Assembly: GCA_035771175.1 (NCBI GenBank)
Contig: CM069612.1
Coordinates: 22,922,987 to 22,986,986 of the forward strand
DNA: 64,000 nucleotides
Reading direction: 5' to 3'
Source: Paratinospora sagittata
Lineage: Eukaryota > Streptophyta > Magnoliopsida > Ranunculales > Menispermaceae
How positions within the stretch are numbered: the stretch's first letter is position 1; every line of letters begins with the position of its first letter. The notes below the pieces were generated by a model. It saw nothing but the letters and a program-made list of their open reading frames with translations, ran no database searches and was not told the origin of the DNA. Of the stretch, positions 23,301 through 33,990 are shown piece after piece. A program made the translations under genes and the position numbers.

Positions 23301-25711
23301 TTTCATGAGTTTTCAAGAAAACAATGCATTTTTTTTCACGAAATCCACAATCTCCCTCCTTCAAGGCAAGAGAGCGGGTCTAACCCTTGTATGGTCGTTA
23401 CAAGGTAGCCACAGCCTCTCATTACCCAATTCACAGTCATTTCAAGGATCTCCAATACTTGTTAGGACAAGCCTACTGACAATGAGGTTACGCATGACAC
23501 TCGTCCGGGTCTAAGTCCTAACGAAATGACACCAACTTGCATTTGCAAGTCTCACATGCTCCAATGCTAAAAAGAAATCATTTATGAATGCAAATTAAAA
23601 CACAATGCAACATTATATGCATAGCATATTTACATTCAAACATTTCATATATTTTAAATGTCATACAAGAACCAAAATCAAGAAAATATACTCACAGTAC
23701 AACACTTTCCAACTTAAACCCAATCATCGTCGCTTTCGAGTCCAGCTCTAATTTAAATCCAACTAACTCAACCTGTCACAACTACTCCATAATTCAATTT
23801 CATTTATTCATATCTATTTACATATTTAATTTCTCAACTCACTTCAAATCACCAATAATAAAGATCAACCTTAAAAATATTATACACATTCTGTGATTTG
23901 AAATTCCAACTCAATTGAAGACTCATAAGTAGTTGAAGAAACTACTATCTCGTTTATGTGGTCAATCTAGATATTTTCACAAGAAAGAACAATGAAAATA
24001 GATTTTCAATTCATATTTTCACTAGTTCTCAGTTTTATTTTTCTCCTGAAACATATATCAATTTTATTAAAAATATAATACATTCCTAAAATTATTCTGT
24101 TCACATCGACACGTGTAAAATCCGTCATACTACCATTCTACTACCTTCGTATTTTACTAAGGTTTTATACGTTCGCGGAGGCATTCAAAGTCAATTTTAC
24201 TCACAAAAATCATATATTTAGCTACTAAAAATATCAAATCATATCAAAAAATCACGATATTAGTATCAAAACGTCCGAAATTCAGTTATCTACGATTCTA
24301 TGATCTCAAACTGGAATTTCATTGGATTCTAATTCTATTTTATTCACTGGATACGATCACAGTACTATTTATGTCACTATTCACATAGTGGTTCATTGGA
24401 AACATGGAAATTTTTACTAAAATTGTCAAATGGTCTCCAAAACTCATGAAATTAGCATCGATGGACTCGCAATAGTGCATTCTACAATTCTATAGCCTTC
24501 AACTGGAGTTTCATCGGGTTTTAACTGATTCAAACGGTCTCCAATATAAACTCTAACTTCCAACAAACTTCCAACGGCTATAAAAATTCCAAATGAACAC
24601 ATAAATGGAATCGAACCACATATTCGGGGTTCCTACAATCTAGGGAGTATTTTTCCACCTTTCCAACAAATTTTCATCCAAGTTGGGCAAAACCCCAATT
24701 TTGAAAACGCTGGAAAACGGCTTCCATAGCTAAAATTACTCCGCTAGAATCGTTACATCTAGCTTAGATATTAATTTCACGAAGAAATAGAGTGAAAATC
24801 ACTTACCGCGGGTCCTAATTTGACGCGAATCTCACGTTTCTCCCTTCGTTCTCCTCTTCCTTCTTTTCTCCGTCCGTTCGTTCTTTTTTCTTCTTGCAAC
24901 TTCTTTTCCTTCTTTTTTTTATTTTTATTTTTTTTTTCTTTTTGGACGTTAGATGAGATGATAAGTAGATATGAAAATGATCCTATGCTCCTAGGCTCCC
25001 CTTAATAACCAACTCCTCCATCAAATTTCATTGAATTCAACTCATCTCATTTCTATAATTCATTTAATAATTCAATTTCAATCGACACCATTTTCTTAAT
25101 TTAATTTATAACTCAATTCACTTATTTCACATGTATTCATATACAAACATGCATTAAATTATACTCCAATCCACATATTTAATTAACCAATCTCATAAAT
25201 TAATCAATTTAATTCAACTCCATTTTTTAAATTGTAAGCACCCATATAGGATAATCTCATATGTATCATCTTCATTTCATAATTTTATTTATTTACTAAT
25301 CATAGACGCGTATATTTGGCTCCTACATATAAAATATTTGTATTATACATCTTGATATACGCATAATTCAACGTATGTATTTTATTAAAACTACTGGGTG
25401 ATACAAGTATCATCAGCCTCAGGTCCCATGCCCACATTTACAGCTTCAATGGGCGACATTGTACTAGGACCAATGTTCTTCAATGATGTTTGTGCACTAG
25501 GGCCACCTACATCTGGGTAGCTTGGAAAACTCCTCGCATGAGCTTGAATTGGAATTCTACCAACAACAACAACATATACCTCCATACTATTAGGAGGTGG
25601 GAGCTTTTGCACCATGACAAATACGTTTCTTAACTCTTGCTCGTTTCCAATCGGGACAGGTGTAAAATCACAATGTCCACCCCCAAAAAACAACGACCAT
25701 CTATAGGTCAT
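20387..25711 (-). pseudogene. MURA-type Mutator transposase, decayed, split by a solo LTR
   Basis: The N-terminal exon (25711-25412) has an FGGGHCDFTPVPIGNEQEL block usual for plant MULE proteins and continues at 22668 once the 22674-25406 insertion is removed. Frame 22659-22249 is an acidic linker; 22252-21785 is the MULE DNA-binding/N-terminal domain (CCIVQQREY, WSVRCKKWKDGCQWRVRAAK). Then come the DDE core with IDGTHLYEKYRGK and INDRYLGI, a likely intron near 21060-21190, and a SWIM zinc finger (CNCGKWQC...CSHLQAVC, 20720-20780). A degenerate zinc knuckle (CVCGREGHNRRYC) precedes the stop at 20387. In-frame stops at ASI-stop-GFKHC, AI-stop-KPQVGW and AYND-stop-VRYG, plus a frame change at about 22250, show it is inactive. 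Confidence 0.85.
22674..25406. mobile_element. Solo LTR, 2.73 kb, inserted in the MULE transposase
   Basis: It starts TGTCACGACGCCCC and ends GGGTGATACA, flanked by AGTAT at 22669-22673 and AGTAT at 25407-25411. Removing it with one AGTAT copy fuses the two transposase frames in phase (GPEADDTC followed by PSVAHLSDDD on the - strand), which proves the insertion directly. Its first ~250 bases and the block at 23350-23520 (GAGAGCGGGTCTAACCCTTG) match the 294-1358 solo LTR in opposite orientation. No internal gene is visible; the frames inside it (23588-23896, 24820-25005) are AT-rich or C/T-rich LTR sequence. Confidence 0.92.
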
Positions 25712-26069
25712 ATTTATTATTAAAGCATAAAAAATTTGTAGTACATTTTGGATAACTCCTTCGAATTCTTCAAAACTAATGCCTAATTAGATTATTGCAA
25801 CGCCAACCGGCAGACTATTATATGATACACCTTAAGGACTAGGTATTACTTGGCCATTTGTGTAGCATATTACTGAGACAAATCTGTCTACCATATGCAT
25901 TTACGTACACAATCACAACTACGTCCATGAAAAGATCATTATTATAGAAAATAACATAATTAGAAAGCACTCAAGGTCGGCAACTTTCATGTATTATACA
26001 TCAACTTTCATTGATCATAATAATCAATAGATTTTCGAAACATTATCTAATGGGTCCTAGGAATGAGTC

Positions 26070-26860
26070 TTAACTTTTTCTAACCTTTTTTATGCAATGC
26101 GGGTTCCAGATTAAAAAAAAAAACCGTAACAATATTTTAAGCCATATAAAATAATAAATAAAAGTATAAAAAATAAAACTAACCAAATAAACAATCGTCA
26201 CACCGAATCTAACAAATATATTAATCTTTCTAAAACGAAGAAAGAACACTGAATCTAACAAACCTTAAAATTATATCTAAAATAATATATATTTAATGTA
26301 CTTTGTTAGTGGCCAGCACCAAAAAAAAATATTTACCCAATAATTTTTTTTACGTGCACACTAACTAATATATATTAATCTCCCTCAAACGAAGAACACT
26401 CAACGTAACAAACCATGGAATTAGATTTAAAATAATAAATAAAAATACTAAAAATAAAACTAACTGAATTACAAATAAACGATCGTCGTTGAATCTAACA
26501 AATATATTAATCTTGCTAAAATGAAGAACACTCAATGTAACAAAACCATGGAATTAAATCTAAAATAATAAATAAAAATACAAAAAATAAAACTAACCAA
26601 ATAAGCAATCGTCACACCGAATCTAACAAATATATTAATCTTTCTAAAACGAATAACACTCAATCTAACAAACCTTGGAATTAGATCTAAAATAATAAAT
26701 AAAAATACAAAAAAAAACTAACCGTCGCATCGAATCTAACAAATGTATTACTCTTTCTAGAACGAAAAACATCGAATCTAACAAAGAATAGAAATAGGTC
26801 TCAAATAATTAATAAAATACTAAAAATAAAACTAACCAAATAAACGATCGTTGTCTAAGG
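26070..26860. repeat. Imperfect ~120-150-bp tandem repeats upstream of the MULE transposase
   Basis: The block GAATCTAACAAATATATTAA, followed by TCT(T/A)TCTAAAACGAA, then ACACTCAATGTAACAAACC and AAAATAATAAATAAAAATAC, recurs about five times (GAATCTAACAAA near 26206, 26489, 26622, 26735). It lies between the transposase start and the right TIR, in the element's promoter/leader region. No gene is visible. The rest of 25712-27234 is similar AT-rich leader, with an AG-rich stretch at 26870-27130. Confidence 0.65.
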
Positions 26861-27234
26861 TTTCGAGTAGCCGAAGAAAGTGACAAAGAGCAACCCGTCG
26901 GAGAAAGGAAAGAGATCCGCCAAAGAATAGGAAAAAAGTCGTCGAAAAGGAAGAGAAAATTGTTGGTGAGGGAGAGAAAATCGTCAGAGAGGGAGAAAAT
27001 AGACATGTTAGAGAGGAAGAGCGAAGGAGAAAGAGATAACTAGATGAAAAAAAAAGAGACGGAAAAGCAAAATCTTGCCGGAGATGTCGGAGAAGACGGA
27101 GACGCCAGAAAGAGGTATTGTCGGAGGGGAGGCGTGCGTATGTGTTATGGCTTATGTAATTGGGTTTTGGGAGAAAGATATTTTTTTTTTTACTGTGAGG
27201 GTTAAAACGCAGGTTTTTTTTCTAAAAAATTTTG

Positions 27235-27448
27235 ACTTAAAAAAAAAATCTTAAGACAAAAGATGTTTTCAGTACAAACTTTTTTTTTATAAAAAATATT
27301 TTTTGTAAATACGTTTAACGTGGCAAGAAAAAAAATACCAACGTGTGTCCACATGGCATTTTACTTTTTAAAGTTAAATATATGGGTCATTATTTTTAAA
27401 AATTAGTGATATAATTTTAATTATTTAAATTAATCATGTCGAAAACAC
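27235..27448. repeat. Right terminal inverted repeat of the MULE
   Basis: Inverted match to 14396-14690. The end (GTCGAAAAC) is about 236 bp upstream of the start codon of the poly(A) polymerase-like gene and about 120 bp upstream of its candidate TATA box. Confidence 0.75.
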
Positions 27449-27568
27449 AGGCTAAGAGGGTATGTAGGTTAGGGTGAGATTATCTTAACGAGTAGGATGT
27501 AGATAGTCATGGGGTTTATTTGGGTGCGCTCTCATTTTTTTTAATAAAAATCACATGTTCAACCACTA

Positions 27569-27580
27569 GTATATATAGTG
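27569..27580 (+). promoter_or_regulatory. Candidate TATA box of the TRF4/PAPD-like gene
   Basis: GTATATATAGTG lies 104-115 bp upstream of the start codon at 27684, a normal spacing for a plant core promoter with a short leader. Assigned on sequence and position only. Confidence 0.4.
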
Positions 27581-27683
27581 CCGGTTTGCTAGTGTATGTG
27601 GGCTTGATTTTTTTGTTCAAATCAGGCCTCCTTCACTGAACTGCATCTCCTTCAACTTCTGGAGCTCATCAAATAATCCTTTC

Positions 27684-30600
27684 ATGATGGAGGTGCTCGG
27701 ATTCACCTACGAAACCCTAAGCCCTCTCTCCCCTCTCACCGCCCCCACCACCTCCTCCTCCGCCGACTCAACCTCGCTGTCCAATCCCAACTCGCCGGAA
27801 CCCTACAGAGTCTTCCGAACTCAGATACCCTCCTCAGCTCCCGCCGGCGCGGCCTCTCCGGCGACCGCACAAGACTACTTCCCTCTCGACCTCGATGCAG
27901 CAGACGAACCCGAAGCGCCGCGAGAACCTTCCCCGCCGCCTTCGCCTTCTGTGGCCAGCGGTTCGACGTTGGCTCCGGCAGCGGCGGCAACGGAGTATTT
28001 GGAGCGTGGTGGATGGTTCCGCGCCAATAGTCGGTTCAAAAGCCCTATGTTGCAGCTGCACAAAGGTAGAAATTTGAGAAAAAAAGGGTTTAATTTTTTT
28101 AAAACTGAAGGAACAATAAATATGAGTTTGTGGAAACGTTACCAATGTCTTTGATGTTTGCGAGTGATCACGGTGAAGTTTGAAGCACATAGTGAAGGAC
28201 CTCGAATTAAATTCCACATTCCAAGAACGGTTTTTATAGATCGCCACACCAAGATTGTTTTGGCTTTCTTCAGAACTTTCTCCCAAAGCTTTTTTTCGTA
28301 TTTTGATAATATTTGGAACAACTATAAATTCTCTCAAATGGTTGTTTTTTATGTGAAGTATCCTAAAATTCTTAAAATTAGGAATTTAAATCAATTTGAA
28401 CTTCCAAGTTACTAGGATTAAATTTTCCAACACTAATGTTATTGGATAGTGAAGAAACTATGATCAATTATCTTGTGGTACTTTTGTTGTAGAGATTCTT
28501 GATTTTTGCGAGTTTCTTTCGCCTACTCCGGAAGAGCACTCGGTGAGAAATGCGGCTGTGGAAAGTGTTTTTGATGTTATCAAACATATATGGCCATATT
28601 GCAAAGTATGAACTACTGGATTGATTTTTTATTTATTTATTTTTAATTTTTTTTTTCCAATTTAATGATCAAACTGTGTTGTAGGTTGAGGTGTTTGGGT
28701 CTTTCAAGACAGGGCTCTATCTTCCTACTAGTGACATTGATGTAAGTGTCAGTAGCTTGCTTTTGTTGATATTTTTAATTGAAGTAGTTAGAGATGTTTG
28801 GATTGTTCATGTCTGTATACAAGAATTTATCTACTTAGGTAGATGGCAATGTAAGTGGAAGCAGTGAGTGTATCTAAGCAGTGGATGTGATGGAAAGAGT
28901 CAATTAGATGATTAATAATTAAAGTAAGTCATGTGTGCGCTCTAAAAAGTAGGAGAATGTAGAAAGGAAGGAGCGAGGGTAAAGATGAGGAAAAAAATTT
29001 AGGGATGAAAAGAGTTAAATATATAATTTAAAATAAAAATAAGTTATATATAATAGAAAGTAGGAGAGAGAGAGAGAGATGATGATTATAGCTTCAAATA
29101 TGGACTTGATACAAAAAACATGACACTGGTAACATACTATTGTATTCATTTCTAGTTTTTTTTTTGTTTTGTTTTTTTTTCTTTTCTTTTTTTTTTTACC
29201 ATGTATCCATCTAATTATTTACAGTTCCTTCGCCCCTAATTTAATAGCGTATTGTTTCCTTATTTCCCGTTGTTTTGTTCCATAATTTTGTTGCACTTAA
29301 TTGAGGCTCTCATCATTGCGGAATCTAAGGAAGGGATGATGATGTGTGCAACTTTACCTCCACACTGGAGAGGCAATTTCTGAACTTGTGACTTCTAGGT
29401 CACAATGTTGCAATCTCAACTGTTTTATTAAGGCTGTGGCTGACTTTAAAATGATCTTTGTAAGACCTTCCTTCAAGGGATGTGTCGATCATATCGTATT
29501 CGAGAAACATTCTTCCACCACATTCAACATGCTTTAATTCTATGATTGACTCCATCTTGTATTTCTCTCTCATGTTGAGTAATTAAACCTGAAAACTTAG
29601 GTTTTTGTATGCCACCTCTCCCATCTAGTACTGCACCGTCTTATCTTTTTTCTTTTGGTTTTGTTTTTCTCTTTTGTTGCTTTTATTTAGTAAAGATATT
29701 CTTGGATCACATCAACTGGGAAGTTTGCAGTGAAACATGAAACAAATTTCCTGTTAGGATCAAGCCTTTTATCTAAAGTAACATTTGGAATCTAAAGATT
29801 GAACTATGGGGCTTTAAGCCCAAAATTTGTGGAAGATGGCATATTGGCATCTGATGGTGAGTCTAATCAATTAGTAAATGCAGGCCGTGATCTTGGATTC
29901 AAACGTCAATACTCCGCAAAGTGGACTACATGCTCTGTCTCGAGCATTGTCTCAGAAAGGCATTGCAAAAAAAATACAGGTTAGAATATCGTCCTGATTG
30001 GTGGCATGTTTCATTAATTTTCTTGTATCATCTGATGCAAATAATCCATTTTTCAGGTGATAGCGAAAGCACGTGTACCAATTATAAAGTTCATAGAAAA
30101 GCAGAGTGGTGTTGCTTTTGATATCAGGTTCCTTTTATTTTTCCTCCCCTTTGTTTGATGCTAGAAATTCTTACATGCTCGAAAAACTTGTTCCCCTCTA
30201 GACTTGAGGAATCTTCGGTTATGCACACACAAACACACACGCGCATGTATATATACATTATTTAAAGATTTATGTGATATGCAATCAACTTTTCCTTGTC
30301 CAAATTACTTTATTTTGTGATTTGTCACAGTTTTGATGTTCAAAATGGACCAAAAGCTGCTGGGTTTATTAAGGTATAAAACCAGAATGCACTTTCATTC
30401 ATTGTTTTGTTTATTATGTTTGGCCAATGAGGCAATTATGTGATCATTGGTCCATTGGGCCGTACTTATTGAGAAATTGGTCTTATTCCTATTCACTTCC
30501 ACTCCTCCCTTCAGATAGTGAGAATTCAGAGGATAACAGATTATGTTAGTCTTATCCTCTTTTTCTTACTACTATATGAAATTAACTTGGCTGATGTTTG

Positions 30601-33600
30601 TAATTAGTTGTCAACATGATTCTCCATGTAACTATCTTTCCATTTGAGTCAATTTTGCTGACTGTCACACTAGCAGAACTGCATTATGAAGATAATCAGA
30701 AACGTGGACAATAATTGATGGGCTTCTTTCAAGGCATTGGTTTTTGAGCAGCTTCTTTGTGTGAAGCCTCAACTATTTTTGGCAGTGCTTATTAAATGAG
30801 TTCATTATTCCTCTTTCTTTTACTATCATTATTTTTCACTGTGAATGACCATAACCTTTACTATACATGGGAAGAACTTAATGTTGCACATACATAAATA
30901 GAGCTGGTCACTCCTAGATTTTATGGTGTTTACTTGTCATTTTCTAGAAAAAATTTGGGGATGTGGAGTGGTCATGTATGGGAGGAGTTACCATGTTTTG
31001 TGTTTTTCTACTGCATGTAGGACCAGATTTTCTATTTGGTTGTCCATTATTGTATTTATTTCAGTCTTTCTTTTTATTCAAGTGGTGCCATGAGAACATG
31101 AACTATTTGGGAATCACTGCATAAATCTTGTTCCACCATTTATTCTCGTTTGAACTTTGACCTCTTATTTACCTTAAATTGGAGGCACTATGTTCCACAA
31201 CCTTTCAGTCGCTATTTTTTAAACATAATTCTTTCGCATATTTATTGACCAATTTTTGTATCATTTCACTCTAGGATGCCGTAACAAAGATACCCCCTTT
31301 GCGACCATTGTGTTTGATATTGAAGGTCTTTCTACAACAGAGAGCACTCAATGAGGTGTGAGTTTTCTTCACATTATTTAAAATATGATTGCTTTATTTG
31401 ATCTTATAGTAATTATTATGCTTCATGCACTAAACAATATGTTGTCCAACTAATTTCATTTATTTTGTAGGTATATTCTGGTGGAATTGGTTCATATGCC
31501 CTTCTTACGATGTTGATAGTGCAACTGCAGGTAATGAGATTTACTTTGTTGTGATTTGTAAAAATACATATCGTACCTAAATGACACTTTGATGGTAATA
31601 TTCATTTGAATTTAAACTTAGTATGTTTGATAAACTTTACTCTCAGAGGGACGTGGCTAGAGGATGAGAATCACATCATGGTGAGGTTTGGGAAGGGACA
31701 TTGTATGTAACCTTACCTCCACATTGGAGAGGTTTCTAAATTCAACTTGTGACCTTCTAGTCACAATGGTTAACTTTACTATCAACCACCAGAGAAGTAT
31801 TGTTAAGTAAAATTTTCATTTTTCTCACAAAAATAATGAAAACATCTATAAATAAATAAAAATAGAGGTACTTGTAAAAAAAATTAGCCAACAAGTTTCA
31901 CTTTTTGTTGAAAAAACTTAGCCTCTGCTACTAGTGGAGTTCCATTTAAAGCTTCTATTGAGATTAAGCAAAGAATATGTATGCACATAATCATATCGTT
32001 TCTTGTAAAAAAAAAAAAGGTTAAGTAAAGAAGGGCCGCTCTTGGTGCAGCGGTTGATGTTGTTTCATCATGACTTGGTGGTCATAGGTTCAAATCTGAA
32101 AACAACCTCTTCAATACAAAGCTAAGGTTGCATGCATAGCCCCTTTCCTAGACCTTGCAATGGCGGGAGCGTTGTGTATTTGGTACGCCCCTAGTGAGGT
32201 TTAGTAGAGTTACTAAAAGTAAATATTGACTGATGTCTTGATTGTGAACCTTGGTTTGGATACTAAGATTCCCTCGTGGAGTTCTTCGCTCAACTCAACT
32301 CAACTAAGTCTTTTCCTTAGTATGTGTAGTTTTTAGCAAATGTCTATATTCAAATAATCTTATATACTTCATTTCTTAATGTCTTCCTGATGCCCTCTCC
32401 CAAGTTTCTAGCACTAAATCACAAGAAAAAACAACACATGCAGATAAATTAAAATGTACTCAATAGCAGCAACCTTGATGCTGCTTCTAGTTATTCATTT
32501 CTTATTTGAAACTATAAAGGGTATGCAATCTATTTTCCTATAATTTTCTGATGTGTGTTCTTTTCTTCTCCTGGCTTGGTTGTCAGATGCATTGGAAAGG
32601 CCAATATCTCCAGGCACGTCGAGCTTCTTTAGAAAATAACTTGGGAGTCCTCCTGGTATGTTGTCTTCAGCTGCTTTTCTTCTAGATTTTTTATGAGCTG
32701 ACTTCATTTGTTGTGTGCAAAATGATATTTACTGAAGAAACATGGCACCCCCGTCATATCTAATGCAAAATGCTTGAAGCACTCATGGTGTCAACACTTT
32801 TACCGTTCTTCAAAAACTACCACTATAACCATTATTGTAACTTTTTGATTGAAAAGTTAATTTTATCGTAGAATGGGTAGTTTAGTAATTTAACCTAACT
32901 TCTCTCTGCTCTTTTCGACACATCTACTTTTTAAAGTTACTTCTTGACATGTCTTCATTTTTTCAACTGTTGTCTTGTTACTACCTTTATGCTTATTTTA
33001 ATAAACAATGCATTCCTCTTCTACTAACACAAAAGACATTAATATCTTCTTCTTTTTTTTCTTTTTTTTTTTAAATAATAGTGATACCAGCAAATTATAA
33101 TTAATAAGTATTAACCATCACATGCAACGCATATGCATGCATACTAGATTACTAGTATTCATATAAGAGTCGTGCACTCAAGTGCCGATGAAGTCTTGGA
33201 AGCCCATGCTGCTATGTCTTGTGGATTTATGCAAAAAAAAAAACAAAAGTTGATTGAACCAATTAACTCTATATAGCAATCAAAACTAACACAGTGGGTA
33301 GTTTTCTAGAGTAACATGAGTACACTGATGAAACATTTGAGAAGACAATATTTTTTACAGCCAAGAAAACTTTAAGTAGTTTTATCCTAAGTTCATGTTC
33401 TGAATCTTTTGGTGTGATTGCCATAGCTGATCTAAAATGGTTAAACTCAAATTGATGAACATGATTCTGAATCTTTTGAAAGCTCAGTAGCCAAATGGGA
33501 GGATTACCAACATCCATGATGTTCAGGACAAACTAGATCAAAGTCAACCAAAATTTTGATTTGAGGAACCAAAAGCTGCAAATATAATGAAATTTTCTGT

Positions 33601-33944
33601 GTATGAGACTAGATCAGGTTGAATCAACTTGAAGAATGTCCCTATTAGTAAACCAAACATTTAATTAAAAAATGAATCTTATTTAATGCTCATCTCAAAT
33701 ATACCTTTTCCCAACTTCATAAGGTTGGCTACATGAGTTTGCTTCATCCACTCTGATCTATCGAGTATTAAGGTTTACGTTGACACTAAATTTGCAAGTA
33801 GTTATATATTTCTTAATTATTTGCCTATTAATTAAAATAATTATTTACCTGTTGTGGGAGCGTGGAAGACTGTAGCAGACTCATCAAACTTCTTTCTGCT
33901 CATTATTTTTCTTTTCTTCTTCTTGTCCTCTTTCTTCCACCCCC

Positions 33945-33990
<46 letters not shown>

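Larger units (their letters stand above)
14396..27448 (-). mobile_element. Mutator-like element (MULE) with long TIRs, ~13 kb, nested and decayed
   Basis: The left end (14396-14690) and the reverse complement of the right end (27448-27235) match closely: GTTTTTGACGTGATTAATTT versus GTTTTCGACATGATTAATTT, then AAATAATTAAAATTAT, ACCAAATTT/TTTTTAAAA, ATGACTCATATA, TTTACAAAAAATGTTTTTTATA and AAGTTTGTACTGAAA. Inside on the - strand are a MURA-type transposase gene and a PMD gene, the usual pair in PMD-carrying MULEs. A ~180-bp tandem array lies just inside the left TIR. Two solo LTRs (16634-19652 and 22674-25406) were inserted later; without them the element is about 7.3 kb. Flanks share GGCTA within about 10 bp on each side, perhaps a degraded 9-bp duplication. 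In-frame stops indicate it no longer codes for functional protein. Confidence 0.8.

Noticed and set aside
24820..25005. 61-codon + strand frame starting MTRISRFSLRS
   Set aside because: It lies inside the solo LTR 22674-25406 and is a C/T-rich low-complexity stretch.
27736..28337. Overlapping - strand frames opposite exon 1 of the TRF4-like gene
   Set aside because: They are shadows of a GC-rich coding exon on the + strand; no domain, and the + strand exon fits a known family with conserved splice phases.
32033..32205. tRNA-like A and B boxes suggesting a tRNA gene
   Set aside because: No cloverleaf can be completed; the body that follows is that of an Au-type SINE.
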